DNA of 64,000 nt from Sialis fuliginosa. Its lineage: Eukaryota > Arthropoda > Insecta > Megaloptera > Sialidae. The translations under genes were made by a program, and so were the position numbers. Shown here one piece after another: positions 33,415 to 43,489 of this stretch (its first letter is position 1; each line of letters opens with the position of its first letter). Under the pieces are notes generated by a model. That model was not told the origin of the DNA. It searched no databases and saw nothing but the letters and a program-made list of their open reading frames with translations. Location: the NCBI GenBank assembly GCA_961205875.1, contig OY540821.1, positions 10,912,001 to 10,976,000 on the forward strand. The letters are read 5' to 3'.

Positions 33415-34034
33415 TTAAGGTAGTTCCAGCATGAAATCACTTTTCGACAGATTTGGCCGAATTTTTTTTCTCGGGTTTATAACAACTTTATTTATGAATT
33501 CCTAAAATTTCATAATTTTTGGCCGTTTAGATCGCGAGATATTTAAAGACAAAGTTCGCGATTTTGAGGGTCATGTCCCATTTAAAGCATGTAAAATGTC
33601 CGGTCTCTCCAACTATTTTTTATTATATTAAAAAATTCACTCGACAGAATTGGAAAAAAAACTAGGAGAGTGTTGAGAAATGATTTTCGAATAAGTTAAA
33701 AAAATAAAAATAGCACCTCGCCGTTTTATTATCAAGATGTAATAATTAAAAAAATTAATTTTCGATCCATTTCCAACCTGTTCACTCAACAGATTATAGT
33801 GATCTGGCAACGCTGTGCGCAACGCTCTCTGAAATAGTGTAGAATAAAAACGCGATACTATTTGTACATACTGAGACCATAAACAAAAATACATAAACAC
33901 TCAGAGCAACGTTGCCAGATCACTGAAACTAACCATATGTAATTGTATGTGTGAATGTCTGTGTGCCGAGGCTTCTAAATTTTTATCTATAGTAAATTGT
34001 CTGATTATACTATACCACGCTGGAACTACGTTAA
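33415..34034. mobile_element. TTAA-flanked TIR element, 612 bp
   Basis: TTAA at 33415-33418 and 34031-34034. Ends GGTAGTTCCAGCATG and inverted CGTAGTTCCAGCGTG (13 of 15). An inner inverted pair 'gtgatctggcaacg' (about 33799) and 'cgttgccagatcac' (about 33911). TTAA duplications point to the piggyBac type, though the terminal bases are unusual. No transposase. The minus frame at 33637-33900 is a by-product. Confidence 0.65.
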
Positions 34035-34439
34035 GGTGTTTCATAACTACTTTTTTTTTGTTAATAGGAGGGGAAGGTTTGACAAAATATTCCTTTGCGG
34101 CTAGATAGCACTACAGTTGTACAGGAGTGAACATTAAACAAATAATTTTTTTTAATCAACTTGGGTTCCAAAAAAAAAATTAAGGGGGCCGTGGGTTATC
34201 AATTTGAGTTGCACTTGTACGTATTTTTTTTAAATCTGAAAAACTCATTGTGATAAAGTTATGAACTTTGTTAATTGAGTTAATATTAAGAAGTGTTATC
34301 GCTTTTTCAGTATCATGGGTTGAAAAAAGAACAAAAAATAACGAGATAAAAGTTGTAGGACCTTACTATTTCAAGTTTTTCATAACGTTCAAATACAAAT
34401 AGATACATACATATAAAACAATTTACCTGTTGCAAAATA

Positions 34440-34453
34440 CCCCCCCCCCCCCC
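34440..34453 (+). repeat. C14 homopolymer
   Basis: Fourteen C bases in a row. Confidence 0.85.
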
Positions 34454-34533
34454 TTACCTTTCGCATACACAACTCAATACATCAATGCAAATGCGTTGTC
34501 GACAGAAATAGGAAATTTTATTAGACCGAATGA

Positions 34534-34692
34534 CCATTGAGCGACGTTCCATTGGCGCATGTGGAGGTGGGTGGGGGAGTTGCACGATTACATTTAATTA
34601 CGCGAGACTTGATTGTGTATGCACAGCACTTGCCAGTTCCGGAACTTCCGGAGTATCTGGAGCCAGAGTACGTACCTGACGATACGTCATAA
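34534..34692 (+). CDS. GC-rich open segment; exon candidate
   Basis: 52 codons open between TGA (34531) and TAA (34690). First codon positions are G-rich and second positions A/T-rich, as in real coding DNA. It reads LAHVEVGGGVARLHLITRDL and then LPVPELPEYLEPEYVPDD. A minus frame over the same bases (34521-34703, 60 residues, stop next to AATAAA) is also open, so the strand is not certain. No strong acceptor. Family not recognised. Composition stands out clearly from its surroundings. Confidence 0.35.
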   Translation, partial: PLSDVPLAHVEVGGGVARLHLITRDLIVYAQHLPVPELPEYLEPEYVPDDTS

Positions 34693-34703
34693 AGGTACCG
34701 CAT

Positions 34704-35254
34704 GCAAATATGTCAGTTTGTTTGTTTGTTTGTAGGCTATTGTTAGCGGAGGTATTGTTTGCCGATAATATGGATGATAGAGTTAATATAGTTTTTTTTT
34801 ATTAGTATTATTGCATTACTCAAGTAATTGATCAAAATGTACTTAGTGAATTGAACAATAAAAAAAAATGTGTATTCAAATATATTTATAACTCGTATGT
34901 TTTTTTTACTTTAAATATATTGCAGGTTTTAAAAAAATAATAAAACTTATCTAAATTAAGGCCAAATGATTTAAAAAAACACAGTTTTTTTTCAAATATA
35001 TCCGAAAGTTTTATAAAATAAATAAATAACCTAATACATTTTTTCATATTTATCGCGGTTTTTGTGTAAAACGTTACCAAACTCAGGCGAAGTTCAGTAA
35101 ATCGCCAATCTTAAAATTTTCTTTTATATTATTTGTTATTCCAGAGTACTATGTTACAAACCAGAGAACTAATGAACAAAATCAGTAGTAGTAAAATATT
35201 TAATCAAGTTTATAAATTAGGAAGTATCAAACGTATAAAACGTATCCTTACATA
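34704..35254. other. No recognisable gene or repeat
   Basis: AT-rich. Short GTTT repeats near 34715-34732. The 64- and 77-residue frames here are chance. Confidence 0.4.
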
Positions 35255-35515
35255 CATTATAAAACGCAACGTCTCTCTGTCCGTTAGTACGCTTATCATT
35301 CAAGAACAACATATCCAATTTAGTATATATTTTGTTACGTTAGGTAACATAAGGCATAAGCAGTGACGATAATAGTAAATTAAGTCGGAAGAATACTCTG
35401 CCTGAATAATATTATGAAGTAAAGAATTGTGTAGAATAAAAAACCTAAAATAAACTCCGCTATACTATATATCTAACTTTTTTATCCATGCGAGTAAAGC
35501 CGATGGCACAGCTAG
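35255..35515 (-). repeat. LINE/SINE tail, minus orientation
   Basis: 'gtatatattttgttacgtta', 'cataagcagtgacgataat', 'aagtcggaagaatac', 'aataaactccgctatac', 'atatctaacttttttatcc' also occur at 61165-61365. The reverse orientation matches 58738-59065 ('actagctgtgcccgcggttt'). Confidence 0.65.
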
Positions 35516-35698
35516 TATATTTATAATAAATCAAAGAGTATCTTCATTAAAATAAGTAATATTTAAGCGCAAAAGCCTCAACTCTTATACAAACAAGTAT
35601 ATTCCAAATGCATTAAAATAAGTTTCGTCTTTCAATAATAACAGAACGTAGCAATTTCATTTAAAAGTTAGTGCAGTTTTTTTCATTAGAAATGCATC

Positions 35699-35720
35699 TA
35701 TATATATATATATATATATA
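35699..35720 (+). repeat. (TA)n microsatellite at the left edge of the PLE palindrome
   Basis: TA run that stops exactly where the left PLE arm begins. A second TA run lies at 41794-41816 beyond the right arm, so the element may have landed in a TA repeat. Confidence 0.85.
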
Positions 35721-36533
35721 TTCAAATCATTTTAATTAATAGCGCTTATTTTAATTTTCAACATTTTTGTCTTCATCAGAAATTAATAATTATCCCTATA
35801 AGAAATCATAAACATAAGTAAGTAACATAAGCAAATGAACAAGATATTCCTAGATATAAACATATTTTTTTTACTTACAATTTAAACAGTAATTAGTGTG
35901 ACCATATGTATGTAGTAAAAGATGCATATTACATCAAAAAAATTTTTTTTAAATATTAAAAAGTACCCATTCTTGTACAAAAGACTAAAAATATGTAAAT
36001 GTGATATCCAACAGATAAAACAATATATAAAAACAATTTCTTTAAAACATTAAAACTTAAAAATTTAGTTTAAAAACGTTAAAAATAAATAAAATTCGTA
36101 TCACATTGTATCACATGTTGAAAAGTATTTATACTAAGATAAAACTTAATTAAACAAGAACCATCAATTGTTTTTACTTAAAACTAGTTACAAATTTATT
36201 ATACAAACATGAAAAAAGAAATAAAATTACTAGTGTTTCAATGAAAGAAAAGCACTAGTATTACAAACTTAATTATATTTATTACATCTATGGAAAACAA
36301 AAATCTTATCTATGTTAAATGTCAATTTTAAGTACAAGGTAACCTAGAAAGAATTTTTTAAAAATTTTAAAAAGAGAGAAAAAAAGGGAACAAAAACCAA
36401 CAAAATCAAACTAAAACATATACCTAATCAAACAAAAATGAAAAAAGTTAAAATTAATAGAAAAACCAAAAAATGGCATACAATACAAGCAAAAAGCAAC
36501 GTGGAAAGAAGAAGAAAGAGGAAAAAAGAAAAT
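35721..36533 (-). other. 3' tail of the left PLE copy
   Basis: Non-coding 813 bp after the stop codon on the minus strand. Contains the mirrored hammerhead-like core at 35735-35787. Mirrors 40882-41694. Confidence 0.8.
35735..35787 (-). ncRNA. Hammerhead-like motif, left copy (degenerate)
   Basis: Mirror of 41628-41680. CTGATGA on the minus strand at 35779-35773, then GAAA 13 bases later. See the right copy for the fold. Confidence 0.3.
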
Positions 36534-38696
36534 TTATTTAATTAAATTTAGATATGATTCTTTGAGGTGATTAAGATTTTCTCTAGAGTTAAGACATTTA
36601 GGTTCTTTTAAGATATGTAACGATTCACTAAGTAATCTTTTTTTTAAAATAGGCTGAAAATCTAAAATTTCAACATCACCATATTCAACTTCGTGACCAG
36701 TCTGTTGTATATGAGTACGAAGTGCAGTAACTTCATTTTTAGCATATTTATGACTGTTGATTCTCTTTTGCAAGTATTGTTTAGATTGCCCTAAGTAAGA
36801 ATAATCACAAGAACATTTAAGTTTATAAATAACGTTAGAACATTTCATCTTATCAGTTTTATTTTTTAATTTAGAAAAAAAAATTTTTGTAGTATACTTA
36901 TTTTTGTTTATCATTTTTATATTATGTCCAGAAACAACTCTTTTCATTTTTTCAGATAAAATAGGTATATACGGGAATGAAAAATATATTTGATCATCAT
37001 AAGAGTAATTGGAATTTTCTGCAACAGCCAAACCTTTACTATTTTTATTATGTCCATAAAGTATACTTTTGAGTCTATTATTTATAGTGTTTTTAAGAAA
37101 ATTAATGGGATAACCATTTAATAAGAAAATATTGTAAACTTTGTTGAGTATTTGACTTCTATATTTAAAATTAGTGAATTTAATTGCCCGGTCTAAAATA
37201 GCAGTAATAACATTACGTTTATGTTCAATAGAGGAATTAGAATTGTAGTTCAAATATCTAGCAGACCAGGTAGGTTTAGTATACCATATGGTTTCAACTT
37301 TATTATGTTTGTTAACCAAAATTTTTATATCTAAAAAACTAATTTCTCTATTTTGATTTTCAAGTTCATAAGAAAATTGTAATCTATCATGAAAAGAATT
37401 AAAGCTATTGCATAAAGTTTCAATTTTATCCGAAGGTATTGCTGTAATGATGTCATCAACATATCTTTTAAAAAAAGGAATCTCATAATCTACATTTTTC
37501 AAAACAGACTCTTGTAGTTCGTTCATAATAATATCAGCCAAAACAACAGATAGAGATGAACCCATAGGTGCTCCATAAATTTGTGAATAAAATTGATTTT
37601 TAAACTGGAAATATGACGTATTGCAACAAAATTTCAACCCATCAATAAAATCGTCCTTCTCAATATTAGTGTATTTTTTTATTTCTTCCCATTTATTAGT
37701 GATAATCTCAATAGTAGTATCGATAGGTATGTTAGTAAACAATGATTTAACATCAAGTGAAATTAATTTATATTTATTAGGTATATGAAAATCTTTAATA
37801 AATTCATGGAATTCCCAAGAGTCTCTCACGGTATTATTATTAGCAGTAATATTTTTTAAAATATCAGAGAAAAATTTTGACAATTTTTGTTGTGGGCTAT
37901 TATATGAAGCAACTATAGGTCTGACAGGATTATTTACTTTATGTAATTTTATCAACCCGTAAATTTGTGGAGGAGTACTATTATGCACTTTAAGTTGGTT
38001 ACTCAAATTTTGATCAATATAACCCATTTCATAAAATTTTTGAATAATGTTATTGTTTCTGTTCTGGAAAATATTAGTGGGGTCTTTATGTATTTTAAGA
38101 TATGTTTCACCATCATTTAACAGCTCATACATTTTATTATCATAATCTACTTTATCAATCAATACGGTTTTATTAGTTTTATCAGCACGAATCACTTTGA
38201 TATTTTCATTCTCCTTAAAAAACTTCCTTGCATCAGAAACATCCTTAATTAGAGAACAATTATATTTATTATTCAAAAAATTGTTTTTTTTCATGTTATC
38301 CTTGTACTGATTAACATTATATATAAATTTATTTCTAATTAAGTTTTTTTCATTTTCATCTAGGTTGTCAATACCATATTCAAATGAAATAATCATATCA
38401 TTGATAGGTAGATTATTATTATTATAGGGTAAATTGAAATTTGATCCAAGTTTTAATAAATTGTTAATATTATCAGGTATCTTGTTAGAGGTTAAATTAA
38501 CAACAAAATTCTCCTCATTGTGTTTAAGAGGGTTAAATTCAATATCTATTGGTAGCTTACAATTATATTTGTTATTATATTTAGAAACATGGTTATTACT
38601 TATTATTAAATTTCTATTTTTATTATTATTATAGTTATCTACTATCTGTTTAGAACTATTGATACAATTATTAATATATTGATTTTCATTAACCAT
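36534..38696 (-). CDS. Penelope-like reverse transcriptase with GIY-YIG endonuclease, intact
   Basis: 720 residues from ATG at 38696 (MVNENQYINN) to TAA. Residues about 170-173 RADK lie in the PLE-specific N-terminal region. The RT core has motif A LISLDVKSLFTNIP with catalytic D at about 315, motif B GAPMGSSLS at about 375-383, and motif C YVDD at about 412-415. EISFLDIKI and PTWSARYL follow. A C-terminal GIY-YIG nuclease uses VIYKLKC and YLGQSKQ as its two short motifs (about 622-640), with likely catalytic R at about 645 (KRINSHK), and E at about 691. Several Cys (KCSN, KCSC) fit the Cys-rich region of PLE endonucleases. The enzyme nicks chromosomal DNA and copies the element RNA there. 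The upstream TTG-initiated extension to 38714 comes from the other arm and is not natural. The ATG itself lies in the spacer, so the original N-terminus may be a little different. Very Asn-, Ile- and Lys-rich, as expected in this AT-rich DNA. Confidence 0.92.
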   Translation of the reverse strand: MVNENQYINNCINSSKQIVDNYNNNKNRNLIISNNHVSKYNNKYNCKLPIDIEFNPLKHNEENFVVNLTSNKIPDNINNLLKLGSNFNLPYNNNNLPINDMIISFEYGIDNLDENEKNLIRNKFIYNVNQYKDNMKKNNFLNNKYNCSLIKDVSDARKFFKENENIKVIRADKTNKTVLIDKVDYDNKMYELLNDGETYLKIHKDPTNIFQNRNNNIIQKFYEMGYIDQNLSNQLKVHNSTPPQIYGLIKLHKVNNPVRPIVASYNSPQQKLSKFFSDILKNITANNNTVRDSWEFHEFIKDFHIPNKYKLISLDVKSLFTNIPIDTTIEIITNKWEEIKKYTNIEKDDFIDGLKFCCNTSYFQFKNQFYSQIYGAPMGSSLSVVLADIIMNELQESVLKNVDYEIPFFKRYVDDIITAIPSDKIETLCNSFNSFHDRLQFSYELENQNREISFLDIKILVNKHNKVETIWYTKPTWSARYLNYNSNSSIEHKRNVITAILDRAIKFTNFKYRSQILNKVYNIFLLNGYPINFLKNTINNRLKSILYGHNKNSKGLAVAENSNYSYDDQIYFSFPYIPILSEKMKRVVSGHNIKMINKNKYTTKIFFSKLKNKTDKMKCSNVIYKLKCSCDYSYLGQSKQYLQKRINSHKYAKNEVTALRTHIQQTGHEVEYGDVEILDFQPILKKRLLSESLHILKEPKCLNSRENLNHLKESYLNLIK

Positions 38697-38705
38697 GGCT
38701 ATATT
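38688..38705. other. Palindrome centre (18-bp spacer)
   Basis: Spacer 'attaaccatggctatatt' between the two arms. It supplies the ATG of the minus-strand frame (via CCATGG). On the plus strand that ATG is out of frame. Confidence 0.85.
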
Positions 38706-40881
38706 GAAAATCAATATATTAATAATTGTATCAATAGTTCTAAACAGATAGTAGATAACTATAATAATAATAAAAATAGAAATTTAATAATAAGTAATAA
38801 CCATGTTTCTAAATATAATAACAAATATAATTGTAAGCTACCAATAGATATTGAATTTAACCCTCTTAAACACAATGAGGAGAATTTTGTTGTTAATTTA
38901 ACCTCTAACAAGATACCTGATAATATTAACAATTTATTAAAACTTGGATCAAATTTCAATTTACCCTATAATAATAATAATCTACCTATCAATGATATGA
39001 TTATTTCATTTGAATATGGTATTGACAACCTAGATGAAAATGAAAAAAACTTAATTAGAAATAAATTTATATATAATGTTAATCAGTACAAGGATAACAT
39101 GAAAAAAAACAATTTTTTGAATAATAAATATAATTGTTCTCTAATTAAGGATGTTTCTGATGCAAGGAAGTTTTTTAAGGAGAATGAAAATATCAAAGTG
39201 ATTCGTGCTGATAAAACTAATAAAACCGTATTGATTGATAAAGTAGATTATGATAATAAAATGTATGAGCTGTTAAATGATGGTGAAACATATCTTAAAA
39301 TACATAAAGACCCCACTAATATTTTCCAGAACAGAAACAATAACATTATTCAAAAATTTTATGAAATGGGTTATATTGATCAAAATTTGAGTAACCAACT
39401 TAAAGTGCATAATAGTACTCCTCCACAAATTTACGGGTTGATAAAATTACATAAAGTAAATAATCCTGTCAGACCTATAGTTGCTTCATATAATAGCCCA
39501 CAACAAAAATTGTCAAAATTTTTCTCTGATATTTTAAAAAATATTACTGCTAATAATAATACCGTGAGAGACTCTTGGGAATTCCATGAATTTATTAAAG
39601 ATTTTCATATACCTAATAAATATAAATTAATTTCACTTGATGTTAAATCATTGTTTACTAACATACCTATCGATACTACTATTGAGATTATCACTAATAA
39701 ATGGGAAGAAATAAAAAAATACACTAATATTGAGAAGGACGATTTTATTGATGGGTTGAAATTTTGTTGCAATACGTCATATTTCCAGTTTAAAAATCAA
39801 TTTTATTCACAAATTTATGGAGCACCTATGGGTTCATCTCTATCTGTTGTTTTGGCTGATATTATTATGAACGAACTACAAGAGTCTGTTTTGAAAAATG
39901 TAGATTATGAGATTCCTTTTTTTAAAAGATATGTTGATGACATCATTACAGCAATACCTTCGGATAAAATTGAAACTTTATGCAATAGCTTTAATTCTTT
40001 TCATGATAGATTACAATTTTCTTATGAACTTGAAAATCAAAATAGAGAAATTAGTTTTTTAGATATAAAAATTTTGGTTAACAAACATAATAAAGTTGAA
40101 ACCATATGGTATACTAAACCTACCTGGTCTGCTAGATATTTGAACTACAATTCTAATTCCTCTATTGAACATAAACGTAATGTTATTACTGCTATTTTAG
40201 ACCGGGCAATTAAATTCACTAATTTTAAATATAGAAGTCAAATACTCAACAAAGTTTACAATATTTTCTTATTAAATGGTTATCCCATTAATTTTCTTAA
40301 AAACACTATAAATAATAGACTCAAAAGTATACTTTATGGACATAATAAAAATAGTAAAGGTTTGGCTGTTGCAGAAAATTCCAATTACTCTTATGATGAT
40401 CAAATATATTTTTCATTCCCGTATATACCTATTTTATCTGAAAAAATGAAAAGAGTTGTTTCTGGACATAATATAAAAAAAAAAAAAAAAAAAAAAAAAA
40501 ATGATAAACAAAAATAAGTATACTACAAAAATTTTTTTTTCTAAATTAAAAAATAAAACTGATAAGATGAAATGTTCTAACGTTATTTATAAACTTAAAT
40601 GTTCTTGTGATTATTCTTACTTAGGGCAATCTAAACAATACTTGCAAAAGAGAATCAACAGTCATAAATATGCTAAAAATGAAGTTACTGCACTTCGTAC
40701 TCATATACAACAGACTGGTCACGAAGTTGAATATGGTGATGTTGAAATTTTAGATTTTCAGCCTATTTTAAAAAAAAGATTACTTAGTGAATCGTTACAT
40801 ATCTTAAAAGAACCTAAATGTCTTAACTCTAGAGAAAATCTTAATCACCTCAAAGAATCATATCTAAATTTAATTAAATAA
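38706..40881 (+). pseudogene. Penelope-like RT/GIY-YIG, frameshifted copy
   Basis: Codes for the same protein as the minus-strand copy, but is broken twice. There is no in-frame ATG at its start; the first one is at 38997, about 100 codons in, still upstream of the RT motifs. An A run of 27 (against 5 in the other copy) shifts the frame after GHNI, so translation ends at 40517 with a Lys run. The RT domain (motifs A, B, C) is complete. The GIY-YIG domain continues in another frame at 40501-40881, beginning MINKNKYTTK. Endonuclease-less product expected unless frameshifting occurs or the A run length is a sequencing error. Confidence 0.88.
40475..40501 (+). repeat. A27 homopolymer causing the frameshift
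   Basis: 27 A bases where the sister copy has 5 (36912-36916 on the other strand). 22 extra bases shift the frame by one. Confidence 0.9.
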
Positions 40882-41694
40882 ATTTTCTTTTTTCCTCTTT
40901 CTTCTTCTTTCCACGTTGCTTTTTGCTTGTATTGTATGCCATTTTTTGGTTTTTCTATTAATTTTAACTTTTTTCATTTTTGTTTGATTAGGTATATGTT
41001 TTAGTTTGATTTTGTTGGTTTTTGTTCCCTTTTTTTCTCTCTTTTTAAAATTTTTAAAAAATTCTTTCTAGGTTACCTTGTACTTAAAATTGACATTTAA
41101 CATAGATAAGATTTTTGTTTTCCATAGATGTAATAAATATAATTAAGTTTGTAATACTAGTGCTTTTCTTTCATTGAAACACTAGTAATTTTATTTCTTT
41201 TTTCATGTTTGTATAATAAATTTGTAACTAGTTTTAAGTAAAAACAATTGATGGTTCTTGTTTAATTAAGTTTTATCTTAGTATAAATACTTTTCAACAT
41301 GTGATACAATGTGATACGAATTTTATTTATTTTTAACGTTTTTAAACTAAATTTTTAAGTTTTAATGTTTTAAAGAAATTGTTTTTATATATTGTTTTAT
41401 CTGTTGGATATCACATTTACATATTTTTAGTCTTTTGTACAAGAATGGGTACTTTTTAATATTTAAAAAAAATTTTTTTGATGTAATATGCATCTTTTAC
41501 TACATACATATGGTCACACTAATTACTGTTTAAATTGTAAGTAAAAAAAATATGTTTATATCTAGGAATATCTTGTTCATTTGCTTATGTTACTTACTTA
41601 TGTTTATGATTTCTTATAGGGATAATTATTAATTTCTGATGAAGACAAAAATGTTGAAAATTAAAATAAGCGCTATTAATTAAAATGATTTGAA
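40882..41694 (+). other. 3' tail of the right PLE copy
   Basis: Non-coding, AT-rich. Mirrors 35721-36533. Ends after 'aaaatgatttgaa', beyond which the flanks are unrelated. Confidence 0.8.
41628..41680 (+). ncRNA. Hammerhead-like motif in PLE tail (degenerate)
   Basis: CTGATGA (41636-41642), a short hairpin candidate ACA-aaaa-TGT, then GAAA (41656-41659). The outer 'attaat' at 41628-41633 can pair with 'attaat' at 41675-41680 as a helix I with an internal loop. A hammerhead ribozyme in PLE ends is established for this class. Here helices II and III are weak, so activity is doubtful. Confidence 0.35.
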
Positions 41695-41793
41695 CATTGG
41701 TTTAGTTCTTTAATTAATATTTTGACTTAAAAAAAACCCCTACAAAATAGGTATATTTAAATAATATCAAGATGGTCATATATATGAATACTA
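41695..41793 (+). other. Extra 99 bp between right arm and TA repeat
   Basis: This stretch has no counterpart at the left end, where the TA repeat touches the arm. It may be a longer PLE 3' end, a piece of another copy, or target DNA. Confidence 0.4.
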
Positions 41794-41816
41794 ATATATA
41801 TATATATATATATATA
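41794..41816 (+). repeat. (TA)n microsatellite right of the PLE pair
   Basis: About 11 TA units. Partner of 35699-35720. Confidence 0.85.
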
Positions 41817-42478
41817 CCAGCAAGATTAAAGCAAAAACATTCTCATTGTAGAAGTAATTTCACTAACTCTCATATACTTTTTCAATAACTGTAAGAGGTT
41901 GAGGAAACAAATAATAGTTAGTAGATTTTTAAGTAAAAGTTTCGCTGGCGCAGGTGAGCATAACCCGGGCTTTTCACAATGCAGTATAATGTAAACATAA
42001 AATGCAATAATGGCATCTTATGCATACAAATGCTATTCTGTTCAAATATAAAAGTATGTAGATAGCGTTCAGGGCGGCATTAGAGATACTTATAGTAAGA
42101 GTTCTGACAACCCGAATCTTTTTTTGATTTTATTATAGCCAAATTTCACTAACGTACATATACATTACATTTTTATGCTTGCTATTTTTTATTTAAATTC
42201 CACTTTATAATTTTACGAAAAATTAATAAAAGTTAACTTTGCAAAAATTACTAAAAAGAGATTTCGATCTTTAAAATATTTTTTTATTTATTGATGTACG
42301 ACCTTTTTTATTTATTATAAAAAGAGTTTAAGTTTTAGCCAATTTTTTCTCTAGAAAAACGTAAATGCTCTAATTAGTTTGAGAAGTTACGAAAAATGTT
42401 GTATTTAAACAAAAGTATTCCATTCTAATAAGAATAAAATCAAATATCGTTAACTAAATGAATGAAATCATGCAGCTA
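41817..42478. other. No recognisable gene or repeat
   Basis: AT-rich. Nothing supported. Confidence 0.4.
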
Positions 42479-42950
42479 AGGTACTGACACCAGTTTTGAA
42501 TCATACCCCAGTATTGGATACTTTAATTAAATGTACTAAATAAAAAATATTTGTTTATATTTGATTACTGCTATTATTGAATCATAATCTTAACTGTAAA
42601 ACAGCTTAATTTGATGACAATCGGTCAATGGGTGTCAAAATAATTAGTGTAATTTATTTTATAACTTTTGTGTCGTAGTACTTATCATTTTGTAATCATT
42701 AGCAAGTGTCCATCACTGGGTGCCCATAACTAGTTTTACTTTATCCGTTACTGGAGAAAAAACATAAACAGAATAAAAGGCTATAATTTAAATAATTAAT
42801 TTTAGTAAAAAATAAATAAATTGATTTAATAAAGAGGTAGTTGTTTTATTAGAAACATGAGTTCATGAGAATTACAAAAGAGAAGCCCACTTATCCAAAA
42901 AAAAATAGTATACCTTGCTCTTAAAGCGGCCAAGACTGGTACCAGTACCT
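42479..42950 (+). mobile_element. Family B MITE, complete copy, 472 bp
   Basis: Inverted ends AGGTACTGACACCAGTTTTG and AGGTACTGGTACCAGTCTTG (17 of 20), with TA at 42477-42478 and 42951-42952: a Tc1/mariner-type target duplication. The interior has 'tttgtaatcattagcaagtg', 'ccgttactggagaaaaaaca', 'tgagttcatgagaattacaa'. No transposase frame. Reference copy for the window. Confidence 0.82.
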
Positions 42951-42952
42951 TA

Positions 42953-43489
42953 AATCATATGGCTAAAAATAGCGATGCTGTCATAACTCTAACTGGAGTA
43001 TCTATTGGTGGCACTGGATGTAAATGCATCGATGTTTTGTATGATTTATTTGATTTTTAAATTGATTGAAATATTTTTATTTGTACTATTTGAAAGAATA
43101 TTCTGATTAAACATCGTTTTGAAATAAGTATTTGTTCATTCGATGATTTTATTTAAGGGGTTACTTCTAATGTATTAATTAATATTTGACATTTTTTTAA
43201 TGTATAATAATAAATAAATAAATAACATAATGTATAAACGTCTTAAAAATTAAATTCAAATGGAATTATAAGCAAAAAAATTTTTTTTATTTTTTTATTT
43301 TTAGAGCTCACTTTCCATATTTATATATGGTAAAAGTGGTGAAAAATTAGTGATAATGATTATTACAATGTATTAATTAATAATAATATTTAAAACGCGG
43401 GACAAGTAAAGCACTAATAAGTTCGTGTTTAAAATAAAAATAAAATATATTTTCATGGGTTGTTTGTTCTCTAAAAAAGGCCTACAATT
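42953..43489. other. No recognisable gene or repeat
   Basis: AT-rich. 'acgcgggacaagtaaagcac' at 43396 foreshadows the tail at 43490. Confidence 0.35.

Larger units (their letters stand above)
35721..41694. mobile_element. Penelope-like element pair, head to head
   Basis: Two PLE copies face each other with their 5' ends at the centre: left arm 35721-38687 (minus), spacer 38688-38705, right arm 38706-41694 (plus). Every stretch I compared is identical. The 22-nt length difference is explained by one A-run expansion at 40475-40501. The homology stops sharply at the 3' ends, where the flanks differ, so this is not a fold-back of unique flanking DNA. PLEs are known to occur in tandem and inverted arrangements. 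The 5' untranslated part of both copies is missing or very short. The antisense frames at 38434-38634 and 38759-38959 are shadows. Confidence 0.9.

Noticed and set aside
34521..34703. 60-residue minus-strand frame
   Set aside because: Overlaps the plus-strand exon candidate at 34534-34692, which has a better codon-position pattern; kept only as an alternative there.
38434..38959. Two identical 66-residue Leu-rich frames on opposite strands
   Set aside because: They are the antisense of the Asn-rich N-terminal part of the two PLE copies.
35721..41694. Explaining the palindrome as a fold-back sequencing artefact
   Set aside because: A fold-back read would continue into inverted unique flank; here homology ends at the element boundaries and the two flanks differ. 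Not fully excluded without reads.
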